From the NCBI RefSeq assembly GCF_000227135.1, contig NC_018258.1, positions 1,283,224 to 1,347,223 on the forward strand: a DNA stretch of 64,000 nt, written 5' to 3'. Numbering within the stretch: position 1 is the stretch's first letter; every line of letters begins with the position of its first letter. The translations under genes and the position numbers were made by a program. The stretch is from Leishmania donovani. Taxonomy: Eukaryota > Euglenozoa > Kinetoplastea > Trypanosomatida > Trypanosomatidae. This document shows positions 50,483-59,183 of the stretch, in pieces. Under the pieces are notes generated by a model, which worked only from the letters and a program-made list of their open reading frames with translations, was not told the DNA's origin and did not search any database.

Positions 50483-51703
50483 CTACAACAGCTTCCCGGT
50501 ACACATCTTGCGGATCTTGCGGACACTGTGGAAGCACATGGAGTCCACTAGGCCCACCACGGTCAGCACTCCACCGCACACGGCGCACAGCTGCAGCACA
50601 AAGTGAACCAGAGAGGGGTACGGATGCCTCTCCTGAACCAGAATGCGCACAGGAGAGAGGTCATACGTCATGAACACGCCAGGAACGATCTCCTGCTTCT
50701 TTGGCGTCTGCGACACCGCCTTCGCCGCCTCACTCGGGGTGAAGTGGTGCGTGGCCGAGTACTGATTCGACTCCACCGCGTCTTGCAGGCCTGTGATGAG
50801 GGAATAGCGCTGGTATGTGGTCGGGACGAGCTTCACAAAGTAGCTGAAGCGGCCGTTCATCGCATCCTTCGCGTCCCCGCTGAGGGCAGACCCTTGCGCG
50901 GTGCCGTCCAGCGGATTCTGCTGGCCTGGGAAGGGGTCGCCAAACTCGAGGGTGTGCACGGTGTGACTGAGGTCCAGCTTGCGGGTGGTGCTACCCATGA
51001 GATCGTGCATCCGCCGACCAAGGGTCTCGTAGATGCGACCGGGAATGAACTGCAGGCTGCCAGTGGCGCGCGAGGCCGCAAAGGTCGCGTACAAGTTGCA
51101 CCCCTCCTTTCCAGAAGCAGCGGCGGCCATCTTGATGCGATCTTCGGCGCACTGCTCCACGCTGATTTCATCGATGTCCAGCTTCCACCCTCTCCGCGCG
51201 TACGCCTGCCGGACATCCTCGCAGGTGTGACAGCAATCTCCCGGGTTGCGCTCAGCGCCGTAGCAGCTGGGGCAGTTTTCCTTCTCCGCCCCGTCCGCGT
51301 CGATCGCCTTGGTCATCACCTTCTTCTCATCCACCATGGCACGGGCGGCACTGATCACCTGCCCCGTCGCCGCGTCGATGCGCTGCTTCACTGTGTTGCC
51401 CTCAACGTCGTTCGCAAATACGCCAAAGATGTCCACGGCGTCCAGGGTGATGAGGTCGCACGGCACGTGGTTGAAAGTGACGTTGACGGTGACTTGCATG
51501 TCACCTCCGACCTTGGTGTCGACAAACATCTCTTGGTGCTCCTCGACTGAGAGGAAGTAGCGGACTTCGCCAACGAGGAGCCAGATAATGACGACAATAG
51601 CGACGACAGAGAGGACGCCGCCCGACACGGTGCGGTGCCGCGCATCCTGCTCGAACTTGCGGTCGAACTTTGGGAAAACGTCCAGGCGCTTCAGCTGCCG
51701 CAT
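50483..51703 (-). CDS. ERGIC3/Erv46-like ER-Golgi cycling protein
   Basis: 406 residues. It starts MRQLKRLDVFPKFDRKFEQD, the usual cytoplasmic lead of Erv46. A first membrane span (GVLSVVAIVVIIWLLVGEV) introduces a luminal domain, and a second span near the C-terminus (LVHFVLQLCAVCGGVLTVVGL) returns the tail to the cytosol. The luminal family signature CPSCYGAERNPGDCCHTCED is present with its cysteines, followed by VRQAYARRGW. Erv46 with Erv41 forms the receptor that retrieves resident ER proteins from the Golgi. The chosen ATG at 51703 matches the family start, so the in-frame upstream extension to 51964 is leader. No Erv41 gene is in the window. Confidence 0.93.
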   Translation of the reverse strand: MRQLKRLDVFPKFDRKFEQDARHRTVSGGVLSVVAIVVIIWLLVGEVRYFLSVEEHQEMFVDTKVGGDMQVTVNVTFNHVPCDLITLDAVDIFGVFANDVEGNTVKQRIDAATGQVISAARAMVDEKKVMTKAIDADGAEKENCPSCYGAERNPGDCCHTCEDVRQAYARRGWKLDIDEISVEQCAEDRIKMAAAASGKEGCNLYATFAASRATGSLQFIPGRIYETLGRRMHDLMGSTTRKLDLSHTVHTLEFGDPFPGQQNPLDGTAQGSALSGDAKDAMNGRFSYFVKLVPTTYQRYSLITGLQDAVESNQYSATHHFTPSEAAKAVSQTPKKQEIVPGVFMTYDLSPVRILVQERHPYPSLVHFVLQLCAVCGGVLTVVGLVDSMCFHSVRKIRKMCTGKLL

Positions 51704-52473
51704 CGTGTGCACGCGTTTGGTCGAAAGGTAAGAGTGGCTGAGTACCAACCAACGTGCGCGTGTGTGTAGCACACGAGCGGTGCCTGGGTGTACCTGTGGT
51801 GGTTGGCGTAAAGGGGCAGCGGTGGTGGCGGCGTGGCGAAGGAGATCGGAGGCGTTGGATGGAGAGTTGACAAAGAAAGGCGGCATCAAGACTGACTGGA
51901 AGGGCAGGAGCCAGGTTGCAGACAACCTTGGTGGTGAGAGACAGGGTAGACGGGGCTGATGCACGCCGCCACACTCGCATCGCGTCGTACGCCTGCGCTG
52001 AATCGCTGCAGCTCGGCATCATGACGTAATGCACGGGTTCACTGAAGAAAAGTAGCAGTGAGCGCAGTGACGGTCGCGTTGTGCCTTTTCCGTGTACTGC
52101 AGCGTGGTGTTCTCACTCGTTGGCTAATGAATCGTCCAGCGCATCGAGGCACCCGCCGCCCGCGCAGCGTCACACGCCCGTACGGATACAAATATGCATC
52201 AGTGGAGAGCAAGGAGGGCGTAGGAGAGCGCGCGCGGGGGTAAGGTAGAGAAAAGATGCCCGGATGCACACACACACACACACACAAGCCAAAGATCTAA
52301 CAGGAAATCAAGAGGAGCACCATCCGCCCCGCATGCACGCACATGCGCACACGCAGAGAGGAGGAGGGCGGCAAATGGAAATAGAGGTGTTCTATGACGG
52401 AGACAGCTCACACAGGAGCACAAGCGATAGAGAACAACAAAAAAAGTAGCTTCAGCAGGCAATGGGCGCCACA
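51704..52473. other. Spacer Erv46-like / coiled-coil gene
   Basis: About 0.8 kb: leader of the Erv46-like gene and 3' UTR of the coiled-coil gene, with (CA)n at about 52266-52286. No gene seen. Confidence 0.5.
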
Positions 52474-53778
52474 CTACACGGAGGCGATCTCCACCTTGCG
52501 CCGCTTCATCAACGAGTCCCTGGTATCGTTGAGGGAGAAGGCGACGCTCGTGCCACCAATGTCCTCATCTGGCAATCCACAAAACGCGTACGTTGAGTGC
52601 CCCTCGTATCGGGGAGCTGTGCCGTGCGCGCTGGTGTAGCTGTTTGTCAAGCTGCCACTCTCGTCGTCTATAGTGACGGGCTCTGCAGAGGAGGCGGACT
52701 CTTCGCGTCCCAAGTCTAGGACGATGCTCTTGTCAGGCGCAAAGGTGACCGCGCGAGACGCGGACCTACGACCGGTGGAGGGGTGGCGGTTGCCATCCTG
52801 TAGCTGTGCCAGCGGGCCGCGTTGCGTCATCTCGCGCAGCTGGCTGTCAAGCTTGCGGATCACCTTGTTGCCCTCCACGACCCGCTTCACCTCTACGTCG
52901 AAGTAGCGCTCCGCCCGAGCAACGCACTCGCGCCTGCGCCGCTCCACCTCCTGAAAGGCGTCCTGCACGCGCCTTCGCTCCTGCTCGAAGCTCTCCGCAT
53001 CGCGCAGGATATACTCAGTGCCCTGCAGCTGCGACTGCGCGTGCTGGGCCTGTGCTTCCACTTGCTGGAGGTGGTTGTGCAGCATGGCACACTGCTGCTC
53101 CCTCGCCATGATCTCAGGCCTCAAGTCGATCACAGGCTCCGTGTAGTAGCGCTCCTCTTTCTCGAGCATCTGCGCCCACCCATGGCTGAGATAGAGCTGC
53201 TCCTCCTCTTGCTGCTTCCGGGTCACCTGCAGCTCCGCCAGCTTGGCTCGCAGCGTCATCTCCTCTGCCGCCATGGCCGCTTCCTCGGAGTCTATGGCGG
53301 CTACGCGAGTGGCAACAGGATCAAGCGTAGGGTACTGCGGCTGCTGGTAGCTCCACCTGCCCATCGCGTTGGCTTGCTGAAGGTAGGAGGCGGGGTTGAC
53401 AGGCTCTGCCACGTGTGCCACCGCTGGCTGCTGCGAGGCTCCTTGAGAGTAGGGGTTCACCACTGAGGGCATGACGTAGCCAGAGAGCCGCGGAGATGGC
53501 GGCGGCGCCGCCGCTGCCGTCGTCGTAGGAACACGATTGAGAGAACTGCGGTCCACTGAGGGATGCAGACTCGCGCTGGGTCGCGGGTACCCCCCGGCTA
53601 CGGTGATGGGAGCTCCGGCGGTCATCGCAGCAGCAGGGTGGGAGGAGGAGGAGGGGATGCGCAGTCCCTCCACCTCCTTTGCTGGAACTGTGTAGTAGGA
53701 CGGCGCCGTGCCCTCGGGCCTGCGGTAGTACAGCGGCGGCGTGGTGGACCGCAGCGCCGAATACGGATGAGCAGACAT
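52474..53778 (-). CDS. Hypothetical coiled-coil protein
   Basis: 434 residues, family not recognised. Residues 1-150 are rich in Pro, Ser, Ala and Tyr and probably disordered. Residues about 160-335 are highly charged and helical with heptad-like spacing (EEMTLRAKLAELQVTRKQQE, QQVEAQAQHAQSQLQGTEYI, QEVERRRRECVARAERYFDV). The C-terminal 100 residues are again Ser- and Thr-rich and end in a basic patch (SLMKRRKVEIASV). No signal peptide or membrane span. The composition is typical of cytoskeletal or flagellar proteins in trypanosomatids, but nothing specific supports that. The ATG at 53778 lies 13 nt after a candidate acceptor AG, making an unusually short leader. Confidence 0.8.
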   Translation of the reverse strand: MSAHPYSALRSTTPPLYYRRPEGTAPSYYTVPAKEVEGLRIPSSSSHPAAAMTAGAPITVAGGYPRPSASLHPSVDRSSLNRVPTTTAAAAPPPSPRLSGYVMPSVVNPYSQGASQQPAVAHVAEPVNPASYLQQANAMGRWSYQQPQYPTLDPVATRVAAIDSEEAAMAAEEMTLRAKLAELQVTRKQQEEEQLYLSHGWAQMLEKEERYYTEPVIDLRPEIMAREQQCAMLHNHLQQVEAQAQHAQSQLQGTEYILRDAESFEQERRRVQDAFQEVERRRRECVARAERYFDVEVKRVVEGNKVIRKLDSQLREMTQRGPLAQLQDGNRHPSTGRRSASRAVTFAPDKSIVLDLGREESASSAEPVTIDDESGSLTNSYTSAHGTAPRYEGHSTYAFCGLPDEDIGGTSVAFSLNDTRDSLMKRRKVEIASV

Positions 53779-53791
53779 GACGGAAAGATAG

Positions 53792-53806
53792 CTGGGGGGG
53801 GGGGGG
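53792..53806 (-). promoter_or_regulatory. Poly-C tract and candidate trans-splice acceptor
   Basis: On the minus strand 13 C are followed directly by AG at 53793-53792, then 13 nt to the ATG at 53778. If used, the leader is very short. Another acceptor farther upstream cannot be excluded. Confidence 0.35.
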
Positions 53807-54388
53807 TGGAATAATCTAACAAGAGTATAAGAAAGGATGTCTAGAGGCGGTACTGTGTATGCGCGTATCTCGCATGGATATAAGTAAAGGAGGGGGTGTG
53901 CAAGTGCCGTCTATCAGCAGCGGCCTAATCCATGTTAGCCCACTTTTTAGCGTGTGCGGGGTACGTTTTGGCAGTGATGGTGCGTGTGTAGGCAGTCGTG
54001 TGGAGTGTGGCCGCGAGGAAAGCTCTCAGACACGATGGAGCTGCGTGCGCATCAGAGAGAGGAGGAGGAGAGCGGAAAGACTACTGAAGAGGAAGTGTAT
54101 AGTCGAGCGATGGGAACGTCCAGACGATGTGGTGGCCGTCCACCCTGAGAGTGTGACGCCCACCAGTCCCGGAGGGGGGGAAGGAGGTACAACAGAAGAT
54201 GTTGATGTACAGCAGCAGCAGCGCCAGAGAGTAGGTGCACCACCTAGTCACTGCTGCCCCACTCGACACACACACACACACACGCAACTCACGCGCCCTC
54301 AACCACGAGTCAGTTTTGCGCATCCACTACAGAAACAGAGAGACAGGAGGGTCCGCTAGAGTATCAACGACATTCCTTCACCAATGCG

Positions 54389-54399
54389 CCCCCCCCCCC

Positions 54400-54431
<32 letters not shown>
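54389..54431. repeat. Poly-C plus (CA)n microsatellite
   Basis: Eleven C, then an uninterrupted CA repeat of about 15 units. Confidence 0.9.
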
Positions 54432-55307
54432 AAACAGCCACAGCGACAGTGCCCGTGCACACCAAGCACGCAGCGATAATTACTAATACCGCCACCACAG
54501 CAAAGGAGAGGAGAAGGGGGGGGTCGAGAGCCAGAGAGGGAGAGAGAGAGAGGCAGGGGGGTGGCGGTGTAGACGAAAACGAGCACACCCTCGGCGATCC
54601 AGCGCACGAGAGGACGGAAAAACATATCGGTCACATCAGAGAGAGAGGGAGCGATCAGACGGCGGCACAGATACTCCAGCATACGCACAAACGCCGGAGT
54701 AACTCCTGGGCAATCCGTCTGTCGAGAATCTATGGCTTAAAGGGAGAGAGGGGAGGGGGGGGTCAGAGCGGAGGACAAGGAACTGGAAAGGGGTGGCGTG
54801 GGCAGCGGTCGAGAAAACTAACAAGGCTTGCTGCTCTCTCCACATACACATGCACACAGTCGCACGAGAGTGGTGGTACTTACTTACATCACATACACTT
54901 TCCTCCCCGCGCGCGCTATCCTTAGGAAGAGCGAGCTCGCCATCATCCACGTAGCGTCCCCGCTCACACTCATTTTTTCTTCTGTTGCTGCTGTTGCCGA
55001 AGCCGAGCTTCTATGAGACTGTCGCGCGCTTCACCGCAAAAAAAAAAACACCAAACCGCAGAGAGAGGGAGAGAACATATGAATATCAACGGCAAGGGAA
55101 CAACACAGCGCCACAAGAAGCCATGTCCCCCATCTCAGCGCAAAGACGGCAGCTTGACGTGCACAGGGGTACACCAACCCCCCAAGAATTGCTCCCTAGC
55201 ATGCCGCATCAATGGATGGCGTGGAGAACCACGACACCGAGAATGGGGAAGGGGTCGGAGAAACAAAGGTGCGCGCACGCAAGAATCCCTGCTTTCACCT
55301 CCGTCTC

Positions 55308-58300
55308 TTACCTCAAATGCCTGAAGACAAAACGGGCTGTCAAACTCCGATTCATGGAGTCCAGTGCCTTCTTCATGTGCGCCGCGTTCGTCTCGTTCAC
55401 CTCTTTCAGTAGCCACCGCGGCTTCGACTTGAACCGATGCACAAACGGGTGAGCCGACCGCTTGTCCGTCTCCTCAAACGCGGGGAATGACGAGATGGCT
55501 AGCGTGCGCTCCTGCCAGTCAAACCGCAGCCCGACATCCCAGCTGTTGTCAAGGGCCGTGCGACGCAGCACCATCTCATTGTCCGTGAATGACTCCACGA
55601 CCACGTTGCCGCTGGGCAGCACCAGTGCGGAACGGCGCACAAGAGTTGCGGCGGACGCCTCTTCTGCAGGCGGCACGGGCGGCTCTGCAGCAGCATGTAC
55701 GGCCTCTACCAGCGGGGTGTCCATAGTTTCAGCGGGGGCGTGCGCTGCTGCCAGGGGCGCTGTGGCCGACACGGTGTAAGTCTGGCGCTTGTTTAGCCGC
55801 GCTGCCGCCAGTTTCGCGTGCTTCTTGATCTTCTGCTTCGCCGCCTGGCGCCGCGCAGGCGACGGGGAAGAGAAGGCGCGTGGCAGGAAGTCCTTCACGG
55901 GGGCCGCGACTGCCGCTTGTGCCGGTGCCACTAGCATCTCCGCATGCTGCAGCGCCTCTGGCGGCTGCACTGCTTCCTTGTCCACAGGCTCTGTCAAGCG
56001 CACCTCCGTCACTTCGGGTGCCGCCATCGTCGTCGTCGACTCAACGCACATCTCCACCTCAACCTCTGCCGCTTGTGCCTGCACCACCGTCTGCTGCTCA
56101 GTCGCTGAGGGGGCTTCCGTCTCCTCCACAGCCGTCGCCGCCTCCGCTTCTTTATGTAGTGGTGCATGGATTCCTGCGCCGCTTACTTCCGCAGGTAGAT
56201 TCGCCTCTGCGGCCGTGGACGACGCTTCCGCATTCACGACTTCATCTACTGCTCCCGTGACGGCAGTGACGAGGTGCTGCGACAGTGGCCTGTGGGAAAG
56301 ACGCTCCTTTGAGCACCCCCGCTTGCCGGCCCGCTTCGCCTTGCGAATCGCCTTCAGCAAGTCCCGCACGTTGGTGACGCGCACCACCTTCCTCTGGGCG
56401 AGCGCAGGGGCGCCCGTGTGCACCGCGACCGACTCTGAGTCAGGTGCTACTCCGCCGGTACACAGTGGTTTGACAGCCTTGAAGGAGGGCTCCTCAGCCG
56501 AGTTGGTTTCGGTGGGTGGGTGAGCCGCCATCGGCTGCGGCGCCTCGGTGGACGCCTCTTCCACTGCTGATGTAGCAGGGGCCGCCTTGCTTTCTGCGTT
56601 GAGAGTGCTTTTTGGCGCCACAGCTTCCTCTGCAGCGGCAGTCAGCTCGGCATCCACTGTTGTGCCGTCGCCTGCCACTTGAGGCGAAGGCTCGATCGCC
56701 TCCATGGCAGCACGAGTCTGAGGGACGGCGACTTGCACTTCCACGGCAGCGGCGGTCGTCTCAGTGGCCGCCGCCTCGGTCGGGTTGGCAGCCGGCACAT
56801 CCTCGAGAGAAGTGAAGAAGCGCTTCCTTATCGACTGTGCAAGGCGCACCTTCATGCTCTTGGTCGCTACACGCGCCTGACCCATCAGACACTGCTCCTC
56901 TGCTGGGGCTGCGAAGAGGTCTGCACTCTTCGTTGTCTCGGTGAGAGGCGCCTCCGGCTCCACCGCTGCAGCTGCCGAGGCGGTAGATGCACGTGGTGGA
57001 GGCTGAGCCAACTCGACTGCGGGTGCCTCCACGATAGCCTCGACCACAGCCGGTGTCTGTCCCTCTGCGTGCATCACCCCTGTGGCCTCCATCGACTTCG
57101 TCTGCGTTGCGCTCACCGCCGCTGGGACATCTGTCGGTGCAGGCGTGCTCTGTGGCGCTGCCACCGGCGTAGACCACACCGATCGTGGCACCTCTGGGGG
57201 GCGGAAGCGCTTCGGAATGCGATTGTACGCAGCCAGCTCGCGCCGCCGGATCGCCGCCGCAGTTAGGCGCTTCACCTTCTTTTTTGCGGTACGCAGCTTG
57301 CGCTGCGCAGCGGGAGGAGTGGGGCCCTCCACTGGCCGAGCTGCGTCTGCCGTCGTGGCCGCCTCTCCGATCGACTCCGCAGGGGCTGCGACTTCGGCAC
57401 CCTGAACAGCTTCCGGCACGGGAGCTGACGTCGCTTCAACAGTTGGCGTCGCAGGTGTTGGTGCAGTGGCCTCAGAGGAAATCGCCTCTGCAGCCGACGG
57501 TGCCTCTGCCACCGCGGCCTCCGGCGGGAGCTTCCCCCGCTTCATGCTTCGACGTCTCGCCATCGCCCGCGTGGCCGTTGCCTTCGTCTCAACCACGTCA
57601 GCCACGGCTACCGCTGCCGCAGTGGGGGCCACCACGGCCTCCACCGTCGGCGCCGTGGGCTCCGCTGCCGCTATCGTAGTTGCAGCGCCAATGCCCTTCA
57701 GAGTCACCGCAGCGTGCGCCGCCGCAGGCAGGGTGGAGGTCCCCTGTACTGACGGCGCTGCGTCACTTGCTGGGGGCTCTTCCAGCTCCGCGAAGAAGTG
57801 CTTCCTTTTCTTCGAGAGGCGGCTGATGGTGGCACGACCCAATGGAGCGACCGCAGCGGCAGAGGTCACGTGTGGGGCCGTAGATGGAGGCGTCGAGGAA
57901 GCAGAACGCTGCAGAGGCTCCACAGAAGGCGCCGCCACGGCAGGTGCAGTCGGTGTCGCGGGCTTCTCGGCCATCGTGAGCGTGGCTGCACTGGAGGCAG
58001 ATGCTTTTCTGGTCACTGATGCTATTACTGCCGGCGCTGCTTCAAGGGTAGCCTCGGCGGAGACAAGGCTGCCACTGCTGTGCTGGAGCTTCGCCGCTGC
58101 TCCCTTTGCATGCGTCTTGGAAGTGCGGCGAGTCACCATGCGACGCGCAGCAGCGGGAGCGTGCAGCGCACCAGCAACTGCGGAAGTCTTCTTGGTGACT
58201 TCCTCCACTGCTGCTGTCAGCGTCACAGACGGCACGGCGGACGCAGCCTTGGTCACCGACAGCGCATCCACCGCAGCGTCTGAGGCCTGTAGATGCCTTT

Positions 58301-59183
58301 CTGAGGAGGCGGGTGGTGGTGTTGCCTCTGCTGCTGGTAGGGTCACATTATCATCAAGCTCTGCGAAGAACTTTCGCTTCTTGGGAATGCGGCTGATCGC
58401 GGAGCGGTGGGGAGTGGAAATCGGTGCTGGTGCTGGAGGGGACGACACCACCGTAGCAGCTGCTGGACCTTCTAGTTCTGACGCCGCCGAGCCCGCTTGT
58501 GCAATGTTTGACGCTGCTGCATCCGAGGTTGGCTCAACTGCGGCCTCAGCTGCTGGAGCCTCCACTGTTGCAACAGGCACCGTCTCCGGAGCCGCTGCAG
58601 GAGCCGGGGGCTGAGACGACGTGGAGGGAGTGATCGCCTGCTGCGGTGCGGAAATGGTGTTTCTATGATGCTTAGACTTGCGCGCGAGCGCCGCAGCTGC
58701 GCGTCGCTTAGCACGCAGTCGTCCACGATGTGCACTGATGGCTGCTCGCGGTGAATGCGCCGATGGTGCTGCTGATACTGGAGCAGCCAGCGGCATCGCT
58801 TCACCTGCGGGCACCGCAGAGGCGGTTGCGGCAACAGAAGCCGGCGTCACGTCAGGAGGGCACTGCACCTCGGCTGTGCGCACTCTTGTAAGGACGGTCG
58901 CGGCATACGTGGAATTCGGTGCTGGTGCTGCGGGGGTTTCCTCGACAACTGGCGCTCGCGCAACGATCGCTGCGGGCTCCACGGAGGTGGCCGCCGGCTG
59001 CACACATGTGGCGACAGGGGGCTCCACCGATCTTGGCGGTTTCGCTGCAGGCGCGGTCGCAGCGGGCGGCGGAGCCACTGGCGAGGCCACCGTCGCATGA
59101 GGAGCCGCGGAGGGCTGTGCTGCAAGGCACCGAGCCACAGCGGGGAGGTGAAGGCGCTTGGCGCGAGATCGGCGCGGTGCCAT
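55308..59183 (-). CDS. Large Ala/Pro/Val/Thr-rich protein with recurring basic islands
   Basis: 1291 residues, family not recognised. Most of the chain is low-complexity Ala, Val, Thr, Pro and Glu. Every 80-130 residues a basic island interrupts it: RGRLRAKRRAAAALARKSK, RIPKKRKFFAELDD, RRMVTRRTSKTHAKG, RLSKKRKHFFAELEE, RAMARRRSMKRGKL, RTAKKKVKRLTAAAIRRRE, SIRKRFFTSLED, LLKAIRKAKRAGKRG and RQAAKQKIKKHAKLAAARL. Several share the core KRKxFFAELxx. The last 110 residues differ, being aromatic and well mixed (NSWDVGLRFDWQERTLAI, HPFVHRFKSKPRWLLKEVNE, LTARFVFRHL), and are probably a folded domain, perhaps PDZ-like. The N-terminus MAPRRSRAKRLHLPAVARC could be a mitochondrial presequence. Binding to nucleic acid, for example kinetoplast DNA, is a guess. 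The ATG at 59183 replaces an upstream TTG. Confidence 0.8.
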   Translation of the reverse strand: MAPRRSRAKRLHLPAVARCLAAQPSAAPHATVASPVAPPPAATAPAAKPPRSVEPPVATCVQPAATSVEPAAIVARAPVVEETPAAPAPNSTYAATVLTRVRTAEVQCPPDVTPASVAATASAVPAGEAMPLAAPVSAAPSAHSPRAAISAHRGRLRAKRRAAAALARKSKHHRNTISAPQQAITPSTSSQPPAPAAAPETVPVATVEAPAAEAAVEPTSDAAASNIAQAGSAASELEGPAAATVVSSPPAPAPISTPHRSAISRIPKKRKFFAELDDNVTLPAAEATPPPASSERHLQASDAAVDALSVTKAASAVPSVTLTAAVEEVTKKTSAVAGALHAPAAARRMVTRRTSKTHAKGAAAKLQHSSGSLVSAEATLEAAPAVIASVTRKASASSAATLTMAEKPATPTAPAVAAPSVEPLQRSASSTPPSTAPHVTSAAAVAPLGRATISRLSKKRKHFFAELEEPPASDAAPSVQGTSTLPAAAHAAVTLKGIGAATTIAAAEPTAPTVEAVVAPTAAAVAVADVVETKATATRAMARRRSMKRGKLPPEAAVAEAPSAAEAISSEATAPTPATPTVEATSAPVPEAVQGAEVAAPAESIGEAATTADAARPVEGPTPPAAQRKLRTAKKKVKRLTAAAIRRRELAAYNRIPKRFRPPEVPRSVWSTPVAAPQSTPAPTDVPAAVSATQTKSMEATGVMHAEGQTPAVVEAIVEAPAVELAQPPPRASTASAAAAVEPEAPLTETTKSADLFAAPAEEQCLMGQARVATKSMKVRLAQSIRKRFFTSLEDVPAANPTEAAATETTAAAVEVQVAVPQTRAAMEAIEPSPQVAGDGTTVDAELTAAAEEAVAPKSTLNAESKAAPATSAVEEASTEAPQPMAAHPPTETNSAEEPSFKAVKPLCTGGVAPDSESVAVHTGAPALAQRKVVRVTNVRDLLKAIRKAKRAGKRGCSKERLSHRPLSQHLVTAVTGAVDEVVNAEASSTAAEANLPAEVSGAGIHAPLHKEAEAATAVEETEAPSATEQQTVVQAQAAEVEVEMCVESTTTMAAPEVTEVRLTEPVDKEAVQPPEALQHAEMLVAPAQAAVAAPVKDFLPRAFSSPSPARRQAAKQKIKKHAKLAAARLNKRQTYTVSATAPLAAAHAPAETMDTPLVEAVHAAAEPPVPPAEEASAATLVRRSALVLPSGNVVVESFTDNEMVLRRTALDNSWDVGLRFDWQERTLAISSFPAFEETDKRSAHPFVHRFKSKPRWLLKEVNETNAAHMKKALDSMNRSLTARFVFRHLR

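Larger units (their letters stand above)
53779..55307. other. Spacer with long (CA)n repeat
   Basis: 1.5 kb with no gene. Contains C11 at 54389-54399 followed by (CA)n at 54401-54431, and further short CA tracts near 54270. It spans the leader of the coiled-coil gene and the 3' UTR of the Ala-rich gene. Confidence 0.55.

Noticed and set aside
54401..54431. CA repeat and similar tracts considered as CRISPR or telomeric repeats
   Set aside because: Uninterrupted dinucleotide arrays without spacers; ordinary microsatellites.
57466..58614. Plus-strand 382-codon Ala-rich frame inside the Ala/Pro/Val-rich gene
   Set aside because: Shadow of GC-rich codons on the other strand; no domain, and the minus frame is 1291 codons with a structured C-terminus.
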